Origin: Clostridium sp. Marseille-P3244
GTDB lineage: Bacteria; Bacillota; Clostridia; Lachnospirales; Lachnospiraceae
NCBI RefSeq assembly: GCF_900120155.1
Contig: NZ_LT635549.1
Span: forward strand, 186,001-250,000
Length of the DNA stretch: 64,000 nucleotides
Direction of reading: 5' to 3'
How positions within the stretch are numbered: position 1 is the first letter of the stretch; the number at the start of each line of letters is the position of its first letter. Both the position numbers and the translations under genes were made by a program. Below the pieces are notes generated by a model. The model did not search any database. It had not been told where the DNA came from and worked only from the letters and a program-made list of their open reading frames with translations. Below, piece after piece: positions 37,017 through 46,037 of this stretch.

Positions 37017-37767
37017 CTATATCTATCTCCTCATGTATCAATTCAACAATTTGTGAAAAATCCACTCCCTGATCGGCCAGTTTTTCCGTCACTTCCCAAA
37101 GTTGGTCGCAGACATCATATTCTGTCTCCTCTAATCGTTTCATTGTAATATCTTCATAACTTATTTCTGGATAATTCTCCTTCATATATTGATTTAATTG
37201 TTCTAAGAATGTTTCCAGATCTTCCTGTTCTAGAAAGTATTCTGTATATGTAGTATAGTAATCATAATTTTGTGTCAGTTCGCTATATCCAAGCAAATTC
37301 ATAGTATCCCGGCGTCTTCCTTCCACTTTTGCCATAATAACTAAATCACCAAATGGAAGATATCCTCTGCCTCTCGTATTACGTTTTAAATAATCTTCCA
37401 TTCCAGACCATTGCTCATAAATCTCATCATAATTCTTATCTAATTCTTCTGCCGTTATTGTCGTATACGGACTATCCGAATATGTCTCTTCCATAAATTG
37501 ATTCACATATCTAATGCCATCACTTGTAGTTTTATCTTTAATAAACTCTTCCCAATACTTTTCATCATATTCTGGCTCTATATATGATGAAAGATATTTG
37601 TCATTTATCAATAGCATCAGATATTGCTTCGCATGACCATCTTGCAACCTTTTACGCTCTTTTTCTTGATAATTTTGGTATAGCATATACCCAACTATTC
37701 CTATAATAATTAAAATTATCGCCATTATAATAGTTATAATCTTTATTTTATAGCCCTCGCTCTTCAT
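36994..37767 (-). CDS. Family B membrane-anchored protein, copy 1
   Basis: 257 residues from the ATG at 37767, which has AAAGGTGG upstream; the frame extends 11 codons earlier without a ribosome binding site. One helix (about 8-30) and an acidic, Tyr-rich extracytoplasmic domain with EPEYDEKYWEEFIKD, DYYTTYTEYFLEQEDLETFL and TEYDVCDQLWEV. Paralogue of 39843-40601. It is immediately upstream of, and overlapping, a family A gene, as is the second copy (gap 16 bases), so A and B are probably expressed as a pair. Confidence 0.75.
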   Translation of the reverse strand: MKSEGYKIKIITIIMAIILIIIGIVGYMLYQNYQEKERKRLQDGHAKQYLMLLINDKYLSSYIEPEYDEKYWEEFIKDKTTSDGIRYVNQFMEETYSDSPYTTITAEELDKNYDEIYEQWSGMEDYLKRNTRGRGYLPFGDLVIMAKVEGRRRDTMNLLGYSELTQNYDYYTTYTEYFLEQEDLETFLEQLNQYMKENYPEISYEDITMKRLEETEYDVCDQLWEVTEKLADQGVDFSQIVELIHEEIDIDGEGESE

Positions 37768-37975
37768 TATTACAAACCACCTTTCCGCAAAAAGTACCAA
37801 TAGGATTACGAAACTTATTACGGTCAGCTTTCGCTTTATTTATTTTGTATACTTACAGAGAAAGAAATCCCTTCCTGAAAGATGCCTTTTTTATATGTTT
37901 GATTTCTAAATTCAGGGTTGCAATTATATCTTGATTAAATTTTATCTTTCGTTTTTATTATCATCCTCTTCAGGG

Positions 37976-38875
37976 TTATCGGCTCCTGATTTCATTGTAA
38001 ATTTCCTCAATTTTATCCCCATAATAAAAGATATCCCCATAATTTTCCATCGCATTCTTAATCTCTATTGTCTCTTTCGGATGAGTGATTATCCATTCCG
38101 CAGTGACCGAATTCTCCTTTGACAACCCATATTCTGCTGCATTTTCCGGAGCCGCTTCCTCAAACAACAGCCAGTTCATAACTGCTGCAGCTTTTTCTGT
38201 ATATTCTGTAGCCTGTAAAGTAACATTTGTAAAATCCCGCTGTCCTTCTTCAAACTGCAATGCTATTTCATTCCACTTTGGTGCCATCCCTATATTAAAT
38301 AATGTATATAAATTTGCCAATTCTTGATATGATAGATGGTATGATGTGTATGTGGGATCTGAAACTAACATATCGTAATGCAGCCATTTCAAATCTAAGG
38401 ATAAACTGTCTTGCATGGAAACTGAATGATTGACAATCTGAGCCGCTTCACTCAAGTGATCCATCACCCAGTCTAATGTCATACGATTTCCATAGGACAA
38501 TCCACATTCCTCTGCATAATCTTTTGCTGCTGTTTGTTGAAAAAAGACGCAGTCATACATATAATAATTGATCACAGCGATTATTTTTTCCGTATTTTCT
38601 GTCGGCCTGATTTCTATATAACTAAAATCTGGGCCTTCTTTTTCCTGTAACTCATCCAAATAATATGGTTCTGTATCCATCAAATAGAATAGTCGCAAAA
38701 TGCCCATCTCTTGAGAAGTTAAATGGTCTTTTGTAAAATAGGGGTGTTTCTGCGCTTCCTTTAATTCTTGTTCTTCCCTGTATTCATTATAAAAATAAAT
38801 CCCAGTTCCTATTCCACATGCGCATATCATTATTACAATAATTCCGATAATAACTTGTTTTTTCTTTTCCCTCAT
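37976..38875 (-). CDS. Family A membrane-anchored protein, copy 2
   Basis: 299 residues with the same plan as copy 1 (one helix, outer helical domain). Compared with copy 1 it lacks a short stretch near residue 252 (the GTEKAE segment), and the middle (residues 150-180) is divergent while the ends are nearly identical, a mosaic pattern. Separated from the family B gene downstream by about 210 bases with no gene. Confidence 0.75.
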   Translation of the reverse strand: MREKKKQVIIGIIVIMICACGIGTGIYFYNEYREEQELKEAQKHPYFTKDHLTSQEMGILRLFYLMDTEPYYLDELQEKEGPDFSYIEIRPTENTEKIIAVINYYMYDCVFFQQTAAKDYAEECGLSYGNRMTLDWVMDHLSEAAQIVNHSVSMQDSLSLDLKWLHYDMLVSDPTYTSYHLSYQELANLYTLFNIGMAPKWNEIALQFEEGQRDFTNVTLQATEYTEKAAAVMNWLLFEEAAPENAAEYGLSKENSVTAEWIITHPKETIEIKNAMENYGDIFYYGDKIEEIYNEIRSR

Positions 38876-38899
38876 CAGCTCAACCCATTATCTAAATCA

Positions 38900-39826
38900 C
38901 TAAGCCGCAATGTCATCATACATTTCTACGATTTTATCTCGATAATAAAAAATCTCCCCATAATTCTCCATCGCGTTCTTAATCTCTATTGTCTCTTTCG
39001 GATGAGTGATCATCCATTCTGCTGTAACCGGATTCTCCTTTGACAGTCCATATTCTTCTGCTTTTTCTGTTCCTGCTACATTTTCCGGAGCCGCTTCCTC
39101 AAACAGCAGCCAGTTCATAACTGCTGCAGCTTTTTCTGTATATTCTGTAGCCTTTAATGTCACATCTGCAAAATCTTTTCTCCCCTCCTGCTCAAATTGA
39201 ATATCTAAGTCCAACAAATCCTGAACAGTTTCTATACTAAACCAACTACTTAAACTTAGCAGCTCCACTCGGGATAAATAGTAACTTGTATATCTTACGT
39301 CTTCAGAAATCAGCTCATATCGAATCCACTTTTCATCTAATTCTAATATCCCTTTTAAGACCGGTGATTTTTCAAGTATCTGAATTGAGTCTTTTAAATG
39401 ATTCATTAGCCAATCCACTGTCATTCTGTTCCCATAAGACAACCCACATTTTTCCGCATATTCTTTTCCTTTTATATCAGCGCTATAGAATTGGTCAAAC
39501 AAATAGTAATTTACCAAAGCTACTATTTTTTCTGTATTTTCTGACGGACTGATCTCTATATAACTGAAATCCGGTCCTTCTTTTTCCAACGCCTCATCCA
39601 CATAGTATGGATCTGTATCCATTAAATAAAAAAGTCTTAGTGTATGCATTTCCGAAATAGTTAAATGATCCTTTGTAAAATAGGGATGTCTCCTCGCCTC
39701 CTCTAATGCTTTCTCTTCCTGGTATTCATTGTAAAAGTGAAGCCCTGTTCCTATTCCGCATACCAAAATCATTATTACAGTAATCCCGATAATAACTTGT
39801 TTTTTCTTAATTCGTTTAAAATTCAT
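38900..39826 (-). CDS. Family A membrane-anchored protein, copy 3
   Basis: 308 residues. The N-terminal helix, HPYFTKDHLTISEMH block and C-terminal EWMITHPKETIEIKN are shared with copies 1 and 2, but residues about 100-200 differ strongly (YYLFDQFYSADIKGKEY...). Variation confined to the central outer domain fits a specificity-determining region. It starts 16 bases after the family B gene copy 2. Confidence 0.75.
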   Translation of the reverse strand: MNFKRIKKKQVIIGITVIMILVCGIGTGLHFYNEYQEEKALEEARRHPYFTKDHLTISEMHTLRLFYLMDTDPYYVDEALEKEGPDFSYIEISPSENTEKIVALVNYYLFDQFYSADIKGKEYAEKCGLSYGNRMTVDWLMNHLKDSIQILEKSPVLKGILELDEKWIRYELISEDVRYTSYYLSRVELLSLSSWFSIETVQDLLDLDIQFEQEGRKDFADVTLKATEYTEKAAAVMNWLLFEEAAPENVAGTEKAEEYGLSKENPVTAEWMITHPKETIEIKNAMENYGEIFYYRDKIVEMYDDIAA

Positions 39827-39842
39827 ATCCCCACCACACTGC

Positions 39843-40601
39843 TTACGAATCTGCTGTAACTACTGTCCCATGTATCTCCCTCATAATTTCAGCAAAATCT
39901 ACACCTTCCTCCGCCAGTTTTTCCTTCACTTCCCAAAGTTGATCGCAGACATCATATTCTGTTTCCTGTAATCGTTCCATTGTAATATTTTCAAATTCTA
40001 TTTCCGGATGGTTCTCTTTCATATACTGGTTTAATTCATTTAGAAAGTTTTCCAGATCTTCCTGCTTCAAAAATTCATCTGTATAGGTTGTATTATAGTT
40101 ATAAGCAGATATTCGTTCATCATATCCGAGCAGGCTTATAATATCCCGCCACCACCCTCCTACAACCGCTTTATTTATAATCCTGCTGAGTTTATTATCT
40201 TCTTCATATTTTCTTTCTTCTTTTAAATAAGTACTTAAATCTTCTTTCCATTGCTTATAAATACTTCTGTAATCAGTATTCAAATCTTCTGTTGTAATTT
40301 CCGTATACGGACTGTTCGGATATGTCTCCTTCATATATTGATTCAAATATCTTACGCAGTCGATCGTGTTCTCATCTCCAAGAAAATCCTTCCAATATTT
40401 TTCATTATAATCCGAATTAATATACTGAGAGTAGTAATCCGAATCCATTATGAGCATGAAATATTCCTTCTTTTCGCCATCTTCCAGTCTCTTTTTTTCA
40501 TCCTTCTGGAAATTGTAATATAGGCAGAGGCTTATACCAATAATGCTCAGAATCACTATGCCAACTACGACTGTTTTTAATACTTTTCTTTTTGGGGACA
40601 T
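39843..40601 (-). CDS. Family B membrane-anchored protein, copy 2
   Basis: 252 residues. One helix (about 10-28), then a domain aligned along its length with copy 1: NSDYNEKYWKDFLGDE, YNYNTTYTDEFLKQEDLENFL, TEYDVCDQLWEVKEKLAEEGVDF. A stretch around residues 130-155 differs. Upstream partner of family A copy 3. No known domain recognised. Confidence 0.75.
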   Translation of the reverse strand: MSPKRKVLKTVVVGIVILSIIGISLCLYYNFQKDEKKRLEDGEKKEYFMLIMDSDYYSQYINSDYNEKYWKDFLGDENTIDCVRYLNQYMKETYPNSPYTEITTEDLNTDYRSIYKQWKEDLSTYLKEERKYEEDNKLSRIINKAVVGGWWRDIISLLGYDERISAYNYNTTYTDEFLKQEDLENFLNELNQYMKENHPEIEFENITMERLQETEYDVCDQLWEVKEKLAEEGVDFAEIMREIHGTVVTADS

Positions 40602-40657
40602 TCTGTTCTCCTGACCGTTTTCCCTTATATCAGCTTACCGGAAGCAATATATGGCTC

Positions 40658-41710
40658 TTATTTAATGACCAGCGCCAGCAATACAAATATAACAATAAGC
40701 GCCAGCACATATACTGTAAATGTTCTCCGTTTAAGTTCTCTTTGTTTTGCCAGTTCTTTATATTCGGACATCTCTTCTCCTGCGTCTGTACTTGTATCCT
40801 CTATCAATTTTTTTGCCCGGTCATATTCGCCGCTGTTTACCAAAATTTCTTTTTCAAAAATAGAATTTCCCATATAAAGTTTCATGGCATCGCCGCTTTC
40901 TCTGTCCCGGATCATAGTGAAAATACCATTTTCCTTTAACAAATCCCTTATAATTTCTGCTTCAATATCATTTGAGGTTGACAGCAGAACCGTAAGTCCC
41001 TTCCCATTTTCTGACTTTTGGCTGTTAAAACTAAAGGTCTCGTTATTTTTTATCTTTTCCGAAGTTTTCGCAGGATCGGTAAGGCGACGCATAAACCACC
41101 ACAGAATAATCGCAAAGGCGGCATAAAACCATGGATTCCCATCTGCAATCCTGTATGCATAATAAAGATCGATATCTTCCTGTTCTCCATAATGACTTGT
41201 AACTAAAAGATACTCATTTTGCTGGATCCAGACAAAAATGCCATACAGTGTAATTATAAGTATCAGAATAACTGCCGGGACTCTGATCCTTTTCCAATTC
41301 CATGCAGCCTTTAGCTTTTTAATAACAAAAAACAAAACAACTATTAATATTCCGCCCCATAAAAATCCAACTGCACCTGACAACACAGCTGTTCTACGCA
41401 TATTGATGTTAAATAACTCTACTTTAGTAAAGACAAAATCTCCCAGCATCTTTGCCCCGAGAAATCCAATTATCAGTATAAATAAGCGGATTATCTCGGG
41501 AATTGTCCATTTTTCTTTCCTTACATTCCCCCTGATGACCAAATACAGCGTTAATATATACATGCACCATAATAATATTGATATAAATGATACAGATGTC
41601 ATATAAGCTATTAATATCAGAGGAATTCCACCCAGAAAACAATGCATGATTACCGAAAATGCTAAATTAATACATATTATTCCTGCGCATTCATTTATCC
41701 TGCTGCCCAC
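40658..41710 (-). CDS. Family C: polytopic membrane protein with DUF2007-like domain, copy 2
   Basis: 350 residues, same architecture as 34992-36047: several helices, GNPWFYAAFAIILWWFMRR, a DUF2007-like domain (LTVLLSTSNDIEAEIIRDLLKE) and a C-terminal helix. The first 150 residues are much less alike than the last 180. Together with copy 1 it brackets the A/B genes (order C-B-A-A-B-A-C in transcription). Confidence 0.75.
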   Translation of the reverse strand: MGSRINECAGIICINLAFSVIMHCFLGGIPLILIAYMTSVSFISILLWCMYILTLYLVIRGNVRKEKWTIPEIIRLFILIIGFLGAKMLGDFVFTKVELFNINMRRTAVLSGAVGFLWGGILIVVLFFVIKKLKAAWNWKRIRVPAVILILIITLYGIFVWIQQNEYLLVTSHYGEQEDIDLYYAYRIADGNPWFYAAFAIILWWFMRRLTDPAKTSEKIKNNETFSFNSQKSENGKGLTVLLSTSNDIEAEIIRDLLKENGIFTMIRDRESGDAMKLYMGNSIFEKEILVNSGEYDRAKKLIEDTSTDAGEEMSEYKELAKQRELKRRTFTVYVLALIVIFVLLALVIK

Positions 41711-41820
41711 TTTTTATCCCCCCTGTACATATGTGCTAATCTCCGTCACCTTTGACTTGTTCTAATCTATGATATACGGGCAAACCTACGTGCCTACAAA
41801 TTAGAGACTCTTCATATTGT

Positions 41821-42660
41821 CTAATATAAAGAGAGAAAATCTACCCTTTCTATTTCGTTTTCATCAATAGTGCTTAAAAACCCTCCGCCCTCCTGCACTA
41901 CCGTACATCCTCTATCGCTCAAAGCTTTTAATATTTTCTCCTGCTTATCATTTGTAGCCTTATAAAACAAAACCTTCAGTTCCGGCAGTTCTAACAATAC
42001 ATCTATATTCTCAATACAATTTCCACTAATATCTAAAGCTTCCAGATTATTTAAGTCTTTCAAAGCTTTAATATCCGTAATCTTGTTATTGGAAACATCA
42101 AGTATTCTTAGACTTTCCATCTCTTCAATACCGCTAAGATCCTCTATCTGATTTGTATTAATTCTTAATTCTTCAATCTGGTCAGCCCCCATAAATGGAG
42201 ACATATCAAAAATAATTGTATCTGGACATAATACGATTGCCTTTAATTTTTCAAAACCCGGTAATACTTCTTGTAACTGTACTGCATATTTCTCATACAC
42301 ACTTCTGGTTATACTGTGTGTTTTTTCAAACTCTGCCCGTTCCTCTTCTGTATCAAATTCTGTAGTAGACATTGTTCCTATAAAAACTATATTTGAAAAA
42401 TTCTTTAAATCCTCTAAAGTTGTCAAATTCTGCATTGTCGCATCATATATTATAAAAAGCTGGACCTTTTCCGCATCTACTTTTAATATCTTTCCCGCTT
42501 TATCAAGATTCGCTTTTGCCGAAGTTTCGATAACAGGATCTTTAAATATCACATATTTACTCCTGTATACAAAAAACCCGATTCCGCCAACAATTAATAA
42601 AAAAATAATTATTATAAATGCAATAAATTTACCCTTTTTTATTATTTTCAATCTTTTCAT
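41821..42660 (-). CDS. Membrane-anchored leucine-rich-repeat protein (family D-like)
   Basis: 279 residues: very basic N terminus, one helix (about 12-30), an outer alpha/beta part, then four to five SDS22-type LRRs (IEELRINTNQIEDLSG, LRILDVSNNKITDIKA, LEALDISGNCIENIDV) and a C-terminal cap with DRGCTVVQEGG. Related to the LRR genes at 43460-44308 and 54380-55225, and closest to the broken copy at 44326-44880. By analogy with 54380-55225, which follows an effector gene directly, it may be an orphan immunity protein. Confidence 0.75.
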   Translation of the reverse strand: MKRLKIIKKGKFIAFIIIIFLLIVGGIGFFVYRSKYVIFKDPVIETSAKANLDKAGKILKVDAEKVQLFIIYDATMQNLTTLEDLKNFSNIVFIGTMSTTEFDTEEERAEFEKTHSITRSVYEKYAVQLQEVLPGFEKLKAIVLCPDTIIFDMSPFMGADQIEELRINTNQIEDLSGIEEMESLRILDVSNNKITDIKALKDLNNLEALDISGNCIENIDVLLELPELKVLFYKATNDKQEKILKALSDRGCTVVQEGGGFLSTIDENEIERVDFLSLY

Positions 42661-42704
42661 CCCTTTTTCTAAGCATTAAATGCAATTATTGTAATCTAAT
42701 CCTG

Positions 42705-42815
42705 TTGCTTTTTCTCATCATATATCTCTTTGATTTATCTGATAATAACAGGCTTTTTATAATTCTCCATTTCTTTTTCTCTCTGTTCTCTTTCGGTTGC
42801 GTGATCATCCGTTCT
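42705..42815 (-). pseudogene. Remnant of a family A gene 3' end
   Basis: Translated on the minus strand, this gap contains pieces like DDHATERE-REKEMENYKKP...IKEIYDE that line up with the family A C terminus (HPKETIEIKNAMENYG...IVEMYDDI), but with a stop codon and no upstream part. It indicates that a family A gene once stood here and has decayed. Confidence 0.45.
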
Positions 42816-42819
42816 CACT

Positions 42820-43386
42820 TTATTTTATTTCCATTACAGAATCATCAATCTCATAGGTTGGATCCGCATCTTTTTTTATTAACTCTTCTATTTGATTTAT
42901 AGACAATTCTTTTACTGTACAATTTGGAAAAGCAGGGGTTAGTCTCTGATATTCATCTTTAGCAATTTCTAATTTGCCCCAATACTCTTCAATTTTCTCG
43001 CTTCCCATTCCTCTAAAATACCAGTCTTCATATGACCTTATCTCAGGCCAGCCCTCTAATACTCTCGGTGTTCCATCTTCATTGTATTCTTGTGACAGAT
43101 ATTCTTTTATGTCTTCAACTTCCAGATCCTCGTCCTCGTTTTCCTTGTTATACACCTCCAAAGCCACATATAATTCTTTCTCATTGATGGCTTCATACCC
43201 TATGTAATCATACTCATTTATCTCCCCTTTGTCCCGGGGGAAAGCCCGATTTTGATGCTTATAAGCATAGGCAAGTTCTGTTTGTTCTTTTTCTGTTTGT
43301 TTTTGTTCTAAATATTTCACTCCGGCAATAATTATTATCAACGTTACCGCTATCACTGCTGCTATCACAAATATTTTTTTCTTCAT
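42820..43386 (-). CDS. Small membrane-anchored protein of unknown function
   Basis: 188 residues: MKKK, one long helix (about 5-25), then a very acidic outer domain (KENEDEDLEVEDIKEYLSQEY, YEDWYFRGMGSEKIEEYWGKL). No family recognised. The size, topology and position between LRR genes fit the candidate immunity group. Confidence 0.65.
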   Translation of the reverse strand: MKKKIFVIAAVIAVTLIIIIAGVKYLEQKQTEKEQTELAYAYKHQNRAFPRDKGEINEYDYIGYEAINEKELYVALEVYNKENEDEDLEVEDIKEYLSQEYNEDGTPRVLEGWPEIRSYEDWYFRGMGSEKIEEYWGKLEIAKDEYQRLTPAFPNCTVKELSINQIEELIKKDADPTYEIDDSVMEIK

Positions 43387-43459
43387 TCTCTTAATCCTTT
43401 AACACCTGCCCTCAATGCCGCTTTTAACAACCTTAATTCGATATTAACGTTTCTAATCA

Positions 43460-44308
43460 TTATCGCTCTTCTGCCTCATCTAACATATCCCAATATGCTT
43501 CATAGGGTCCCCACTTATCATCCGTAACGACACAACCTTTTTCGGTAAGCTTATCTGCAATTTCTTTTCCATTGCCCATATCTGTATCAAAAGCTACAGC
43601 TTCTAATCCACTTACCTCTAACAAAGGAGAAAAATCTTCGATCTCATTATCCGTCAACACTAAAAATCGAATTCCCCGTGTTTCTGCTACAGCTGTTATA
43701 TCTGTAATCTCATTTTCCGAAAAGTCAGCAAATCGTATTTTCAGATTTTCTATTCCGTTCAAATTTTTCAACTGATTTTGGTAGACATCTAAATCTTGAA
43801 TCTGGTTACACTGACTAAATATTTCCAAATCTTCAAATACCACATCTGAATAGATTCTGACCCATCGCAGCTTTTCTAATTCTGCCAGCACCGGCTTCAG
43901 TTTTTCTACATACAAAGGCTCCTCGACTATTGGCCATTGTTTTAAATACATTTCTCTAGCTGCACTATCTCCGCTTTCATATGCAGGTGCTATTCCCAAT
44001 TCTATATATTCTGTATTTGGAAAATTTAATAAATCTTCGTAAGACGGTATGTTTTCCCATCTTGCATACAATCCTTTTATATATATTTCTGTAATTTGTT
44101 TTGCCTGCTTTACACTGACCTTGCCACTTCTTAAATCAAAGTACTGGCTCCAATCACTAGATGCCTGCATGATTTCTTGTAAATTTTCATCTTTAAAATG
44201 TACATATTTTTTGTATTCCTCATATTGAGGTAAGGAAATAGTAATTCCTGTTATAACCCCCAGCAAAAGAACTAATGTCCAGATAATCCCTGTTTTTCTT
44301 TTTTTCAT
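43460..44308 (-). CDS. Family D membrane-anchored LRR-like protein, copy 1
   Basis: 282 residues: basic N terminus, one helix (about 8-28), KKYVHFKDENLQEI, then irregular leucine-rich repeats (LEKLRWVRIYSDVVFEDLEI, IQDLDVYQNQLKNLNG, IRFADFSENEITDI, IRFLVLTDNEIEDF) and a cap with LTEKGCVVTDDKWGPY. It is clearly paralogous to 54380-55225 along the whole length. Here it is not next to an effector gene, so it may be an orphan immunity gene. Confidence 0.75.
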   Translation of the reverse strand: MKKRKTGIIWTLVLLLGVITGITISLPQYEEYKKYVHFKDENLQEIMQASSDWSQYFDLRSGKVSVKQAKQITEIYIKGLYARWENIPSYEDLLNFPNTEYIELGIAPAYESGDSAAREMYLKQWPIVEEPLYVEKLKPVLAELEKLRWVRIYSDVVFEDLEIFSQCNQIQDLDVYQNQLKNLNGIENLKIRFADFSENEITDITAVAETRGIRFLVLTDNEIEDFSPLLEVSGLEAVAFDTDMGNGKEIADKLTEKGCVVTDDKWGPYEAYWDMLDEAEER

Positions 44309-44325
44309 AACAATCCCCAGGCTCT

Positions 44326-44880
44326 TTAAATGTTATCCGTAGAATATAACTCTACTGTCTCTATCCCCATTTTATCTAGAAAAGAGTAGAACGAATCTTT
44401 AGTTTCCACTACTGTACACCCTTTATCAATCAATTTTTTTAATACTTCTTCTTGCTCTTTATTCTGTGCCTCATAAAATACAACTTTCAGATTGGGAAGC
44501 TCTAACAATATGTCTAAATTCTCAACCTGATTATCTCTAATATCGAGAGCCTCCAGATAAATTAACTCTTTTAGCGGTGAAATATCTGTAAATTTGTTAT
44601 GTTCGAGTTCCAGTATTCTCAGACTTTTCATCTCTCAAATCCCCGTCAGATCCTGCACGCGATTATCTCTAACCACCAATTCTTCAATCTGATCTGCTCC
44701 TGCAAATGGAGCCATATCAAAAATTATTGTATACGGACAAAAATGTAATATCTGGTGATCTTTTTCAAACATTTCCTCTTTTCCGCTCCCATCTAGTTCC
44801 ATGCGCATCACACAAAGCTCAGATTTATTTTCGCCGGATATCAAATAATAAATCTTGTTGCACTGATCCTCACTCACCCC
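44326..44880 (-). pseudogene. Chimeric broken gene: DUF5050-like fragment fused to LRR fragment
   Basis: The upstream part (KIYYLISGENKSELCVMRM, LDGSGKEE) belongs to family E (compare 52055-54034), and switches after KEE to LRR sequence (CPYTIIFDMAPFAGADQIEEL) like 41821-42660. A TGA at 44635-44637 interrupts the LRR part exactly where the intact paralogue has a Glu (GI-stop-EMKSLRILEL). There is no start region, helix or ribosome binding site. This is direct evidence for illegitimate recombination inside the array. A 101-residue remainder (44326-44631) could in principle still be translated from the internal ATG. Confidence 0.75.
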
Positions 44881-44936
44881 TCCCTTTCTCCCCTCTCTCA
44901 AGTATCTTTTCCGGTTTATATGTCGCCTGGATAGAA

Positions 44937-45962
44937 CTACCGTTTCCACTGATAAAACTCTTCAAAACTATGGATCTCATGCTCTTTATCGTCGTTTGAC
45001 TCATTGGCCGGAAGTACACATCCTTCAAATGAAATTTCCTCTCCCTCTTCCATCAGCAGTCGCATAACTTCTTCATCTGTCAGCTCTTCCTGTAAATACA
45101 GGGAAATAATATCATCCTCGCTTCCTTCATAATTCTTAAGGCCTGGAAATTCTCTATATAATTCCTCATTATTCTCTGGGAGATTTTTTACTGAGGTCTC
45201 AATATAAGTCTGCCCCTCTGACGGATAATGTGTCCTGATTCCAGGTATGTCATCTCGCCCCTTATCAGAGTATAGAAAAAATCCATTTGCTTTCAGGATG
45301 CCAATGATATCATCCCGAAAAATTCCCTGCTACTTTTTTTCTGGTTCCTCTTTTGGCTGTTCCTGATCTTCCGGGCTTTTTTCTATTGGTACTTCCCTGC
45401 TCTCCATCTTTGTTTCCTCAGTCATAAGATTAATCTCCAAGTTCCATAACAGGTCCTGTTTATCCTTTTCCTGCAGCGCAAACCACACCCATGGGTTTCC
45501 ATTCTCATCCAAAAAGATCTGTCCGTTATCAGGTTTGGCCATAACCTGATTTGGAGCTTTTTGCTCTGCCAGCGTTTTTATATCGATTTTCTGTATAAGT
45601 TCTCCCGACACAAGATCATAAATCGAATACTCTGCTTTTTCAATGTCAGTTATTATGTCTTTCTCTGTATCCCTGCAATACACCGCATCGATCAGACAAG
45701 TCCATTTTCCGGTAAAAGATCTTCCGTATCTCAGAGTCGAAGTTGTATTATCCGTTGTTACTACAGCTGTGTTACCTGGATCGACACTTCCTTCCTCTAC
45801 ATATAAAAAGTCTCTGAAATCGTCTTTATAAGTGATTGTTTTTATTATGTTTTCTTTTTCTTGGAATAAATGTTTGCCATACATTATAGACACTGCCAGT
45901 ATGATCAGTATTAATAAAATACCTACTAACAGAATCTGCCGTTTTTTTCTGCATTCTTTCAC
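44937..45962 (-). pseudogene. Family F gene, copy 2, interrupted by one in-frame TAG
   Basis: The same frame can be read from the ATG at 45962 to a TAG at 44937-44939 (about 341 codons), interrupted only by a TAG at 45330-45332. Both halves align with the intact paralogue 46038-47084 (N part: IIKTITYKDDFRDFLYVEE; C part: NLPENNEELYREFPGLK, ending EFYQWKR). The TAG is in the acidic linker at EPEKK-stop-QGIFRDDIIG. The N-terminal 210 residues (helix plus first domain) can still be made. It could be a recent nonsense mutation, a sequencing error or a readthrough site. Confidence 0.8.
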
Positions 45963-46037
45963 CGATCTTCACTCTCCCCCTTTTCTCTCATCCCCCGAGT
46001 ATCTTTTTCGGTTTATATGTTGTCTGGATATCTGCAG

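Noticed and set aside
37801..37975. Gap between family B copy 1 and family A copy 2 searched for a gene or terminator
   Set aside because: AT-rich with no clear hairpin-T run, no promoter of good spacing and no coding signal.
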